A stretch of DNA of 33,817 nucleotides from a bacterium (GTDB lineage: Bacteria > Planctomycetota > UBA1135 > GCA-002686595): positions 1-33,817 of the forward strand of contig JAAETM010000552.1 of assembly GCA_024228395.1 (NCBI GenBank), given 5' to 3'. Under the pieces are notes generated by a model that ran no database searches, was not told the origin of the DNA, and saw only the letters and a list, made by a program, of their open reading frames with translations. How positions within the stretch are numbered: position 1 is the first letter of the stretch; each line of letters begins with the position of its first letter. The position numbers and the translations under genes are program-made. Positions 33,681 through 33,817 of this stretch are shown piece by piece.

Positions 33681-33817
33681 GTGTGCCTGACATGATGATT
33701 GACTTGAAGATGAAAGTTCTTCCGGGACCTGGCCACAGGGACCGAAGGGAAGCGCAAGGGCGGAACCGCGAGGGACCGTCTGAAGGAAGCGTGAAACGAA
33801 ACTGCGAGTCGACGAAC
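33681..33817 (+). mobile_element. Probable group II intron, 5' part (domain I), cut by window edge
   Basis: Thirty bases after the NMO-like stop the sequence becomes non-coding with group II intron features. It begins GTGTG (33681-33685), matching the 5' consensus GUGYG. A hairpin GAAGA-TGAAAG-TTCTTC (33706-33722) has the stem-GAAAG-stem form common in domain I. Purine-rich motifs follow (GACCGAAGGGAAGCG, then GGGACCGTCTGAAGGAAGCG), which I know from bacterial intron domain I. The intron-encoded reverse transcriptase would lie beyond the window. The identification rests on pattern memory, without a covariance-model search. Confidence 0.6.

Noticed and set aside
33678..33692. TGTGCCTGACA as a third copy of the GGTGTC palindrome family
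   Set aside because: Only a partial match, and the position is better explained as the 5' end of the probable group II intron.

Overview
The window looks like chromosomal core DNA from a GC-rich, Gram-negative (outer-membrane) bacterium. The signs are KDO-8-phosphate synthase, a secretin, a type II secretion pseudopilin and several Sec/lipobox lipoproteins. Weak Shine-Dalgarno usage, TPR and Ig-like lipoproteins and a mixed housekeeping content make me favour a Planctomycetota-like or related PVC organism. That is inference from style, not a marker-gene result. There are no tRNAs, rRNAs, CRISPR arrays or IS elements. The only mobile-element signal is what looks like the 5' end of a group II intron entering at the right edge.

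Layout. 1-2742: two minus-strand TPR exported proteins, one cut by the window edge. 3041-6037: a ~1000-residue Ig-like lipoprotein. 6088-6786: a Crp/Fnr regulator on minus. 7032-7643: a small lipoprotein. 7698-11020: the rpsO-pnp unit with promoter, structured leaders and a strong terminator; the PNPase carries a long Arg/Asp/Glu/Gly-rich tail. 11204-14829: a small secreted protein, a secretin lipoprotein and a GspK-like pseudopilin. 14998-19702: a housekeeping run purA, uppS, cdsA, phoH, ybeY (AMP synthesis, isoprenoid carrier lipid, phospholipid precursor, RNA maturation). 20264-21052: a FliA/WhiG-type sigma factor.

21059-21742 is the most interesting stretch. The minus strand carries a well-formed GEMM-I cyclic-di-GMP riboswitch aptamer, then several hairpins, then a 111-codon ORF of unknown function, and then a rho-independent terminator. 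This is a complete, isolated c-di-GMP-controlled transcription unit between the motility-type sigma factor and a PafA-like alkaline phosphatase.

21965-33650: PafA-type phosphatase, convergent kdsA (metal-dependent class), an RmlD-like sugar-nucleotide reductase with an acidic insertion, valS, glutamine-hydrolysing asparagine synthetase, a cysteine synthase-family enzyme, and a nitronate monooxygenase/PfaD-like flavoprotein. An elaborate palindrome sits between the phosphatase and kdsA and supplies both stop codons. From 33681 to the end the sequence has the features of group II intron domain I.
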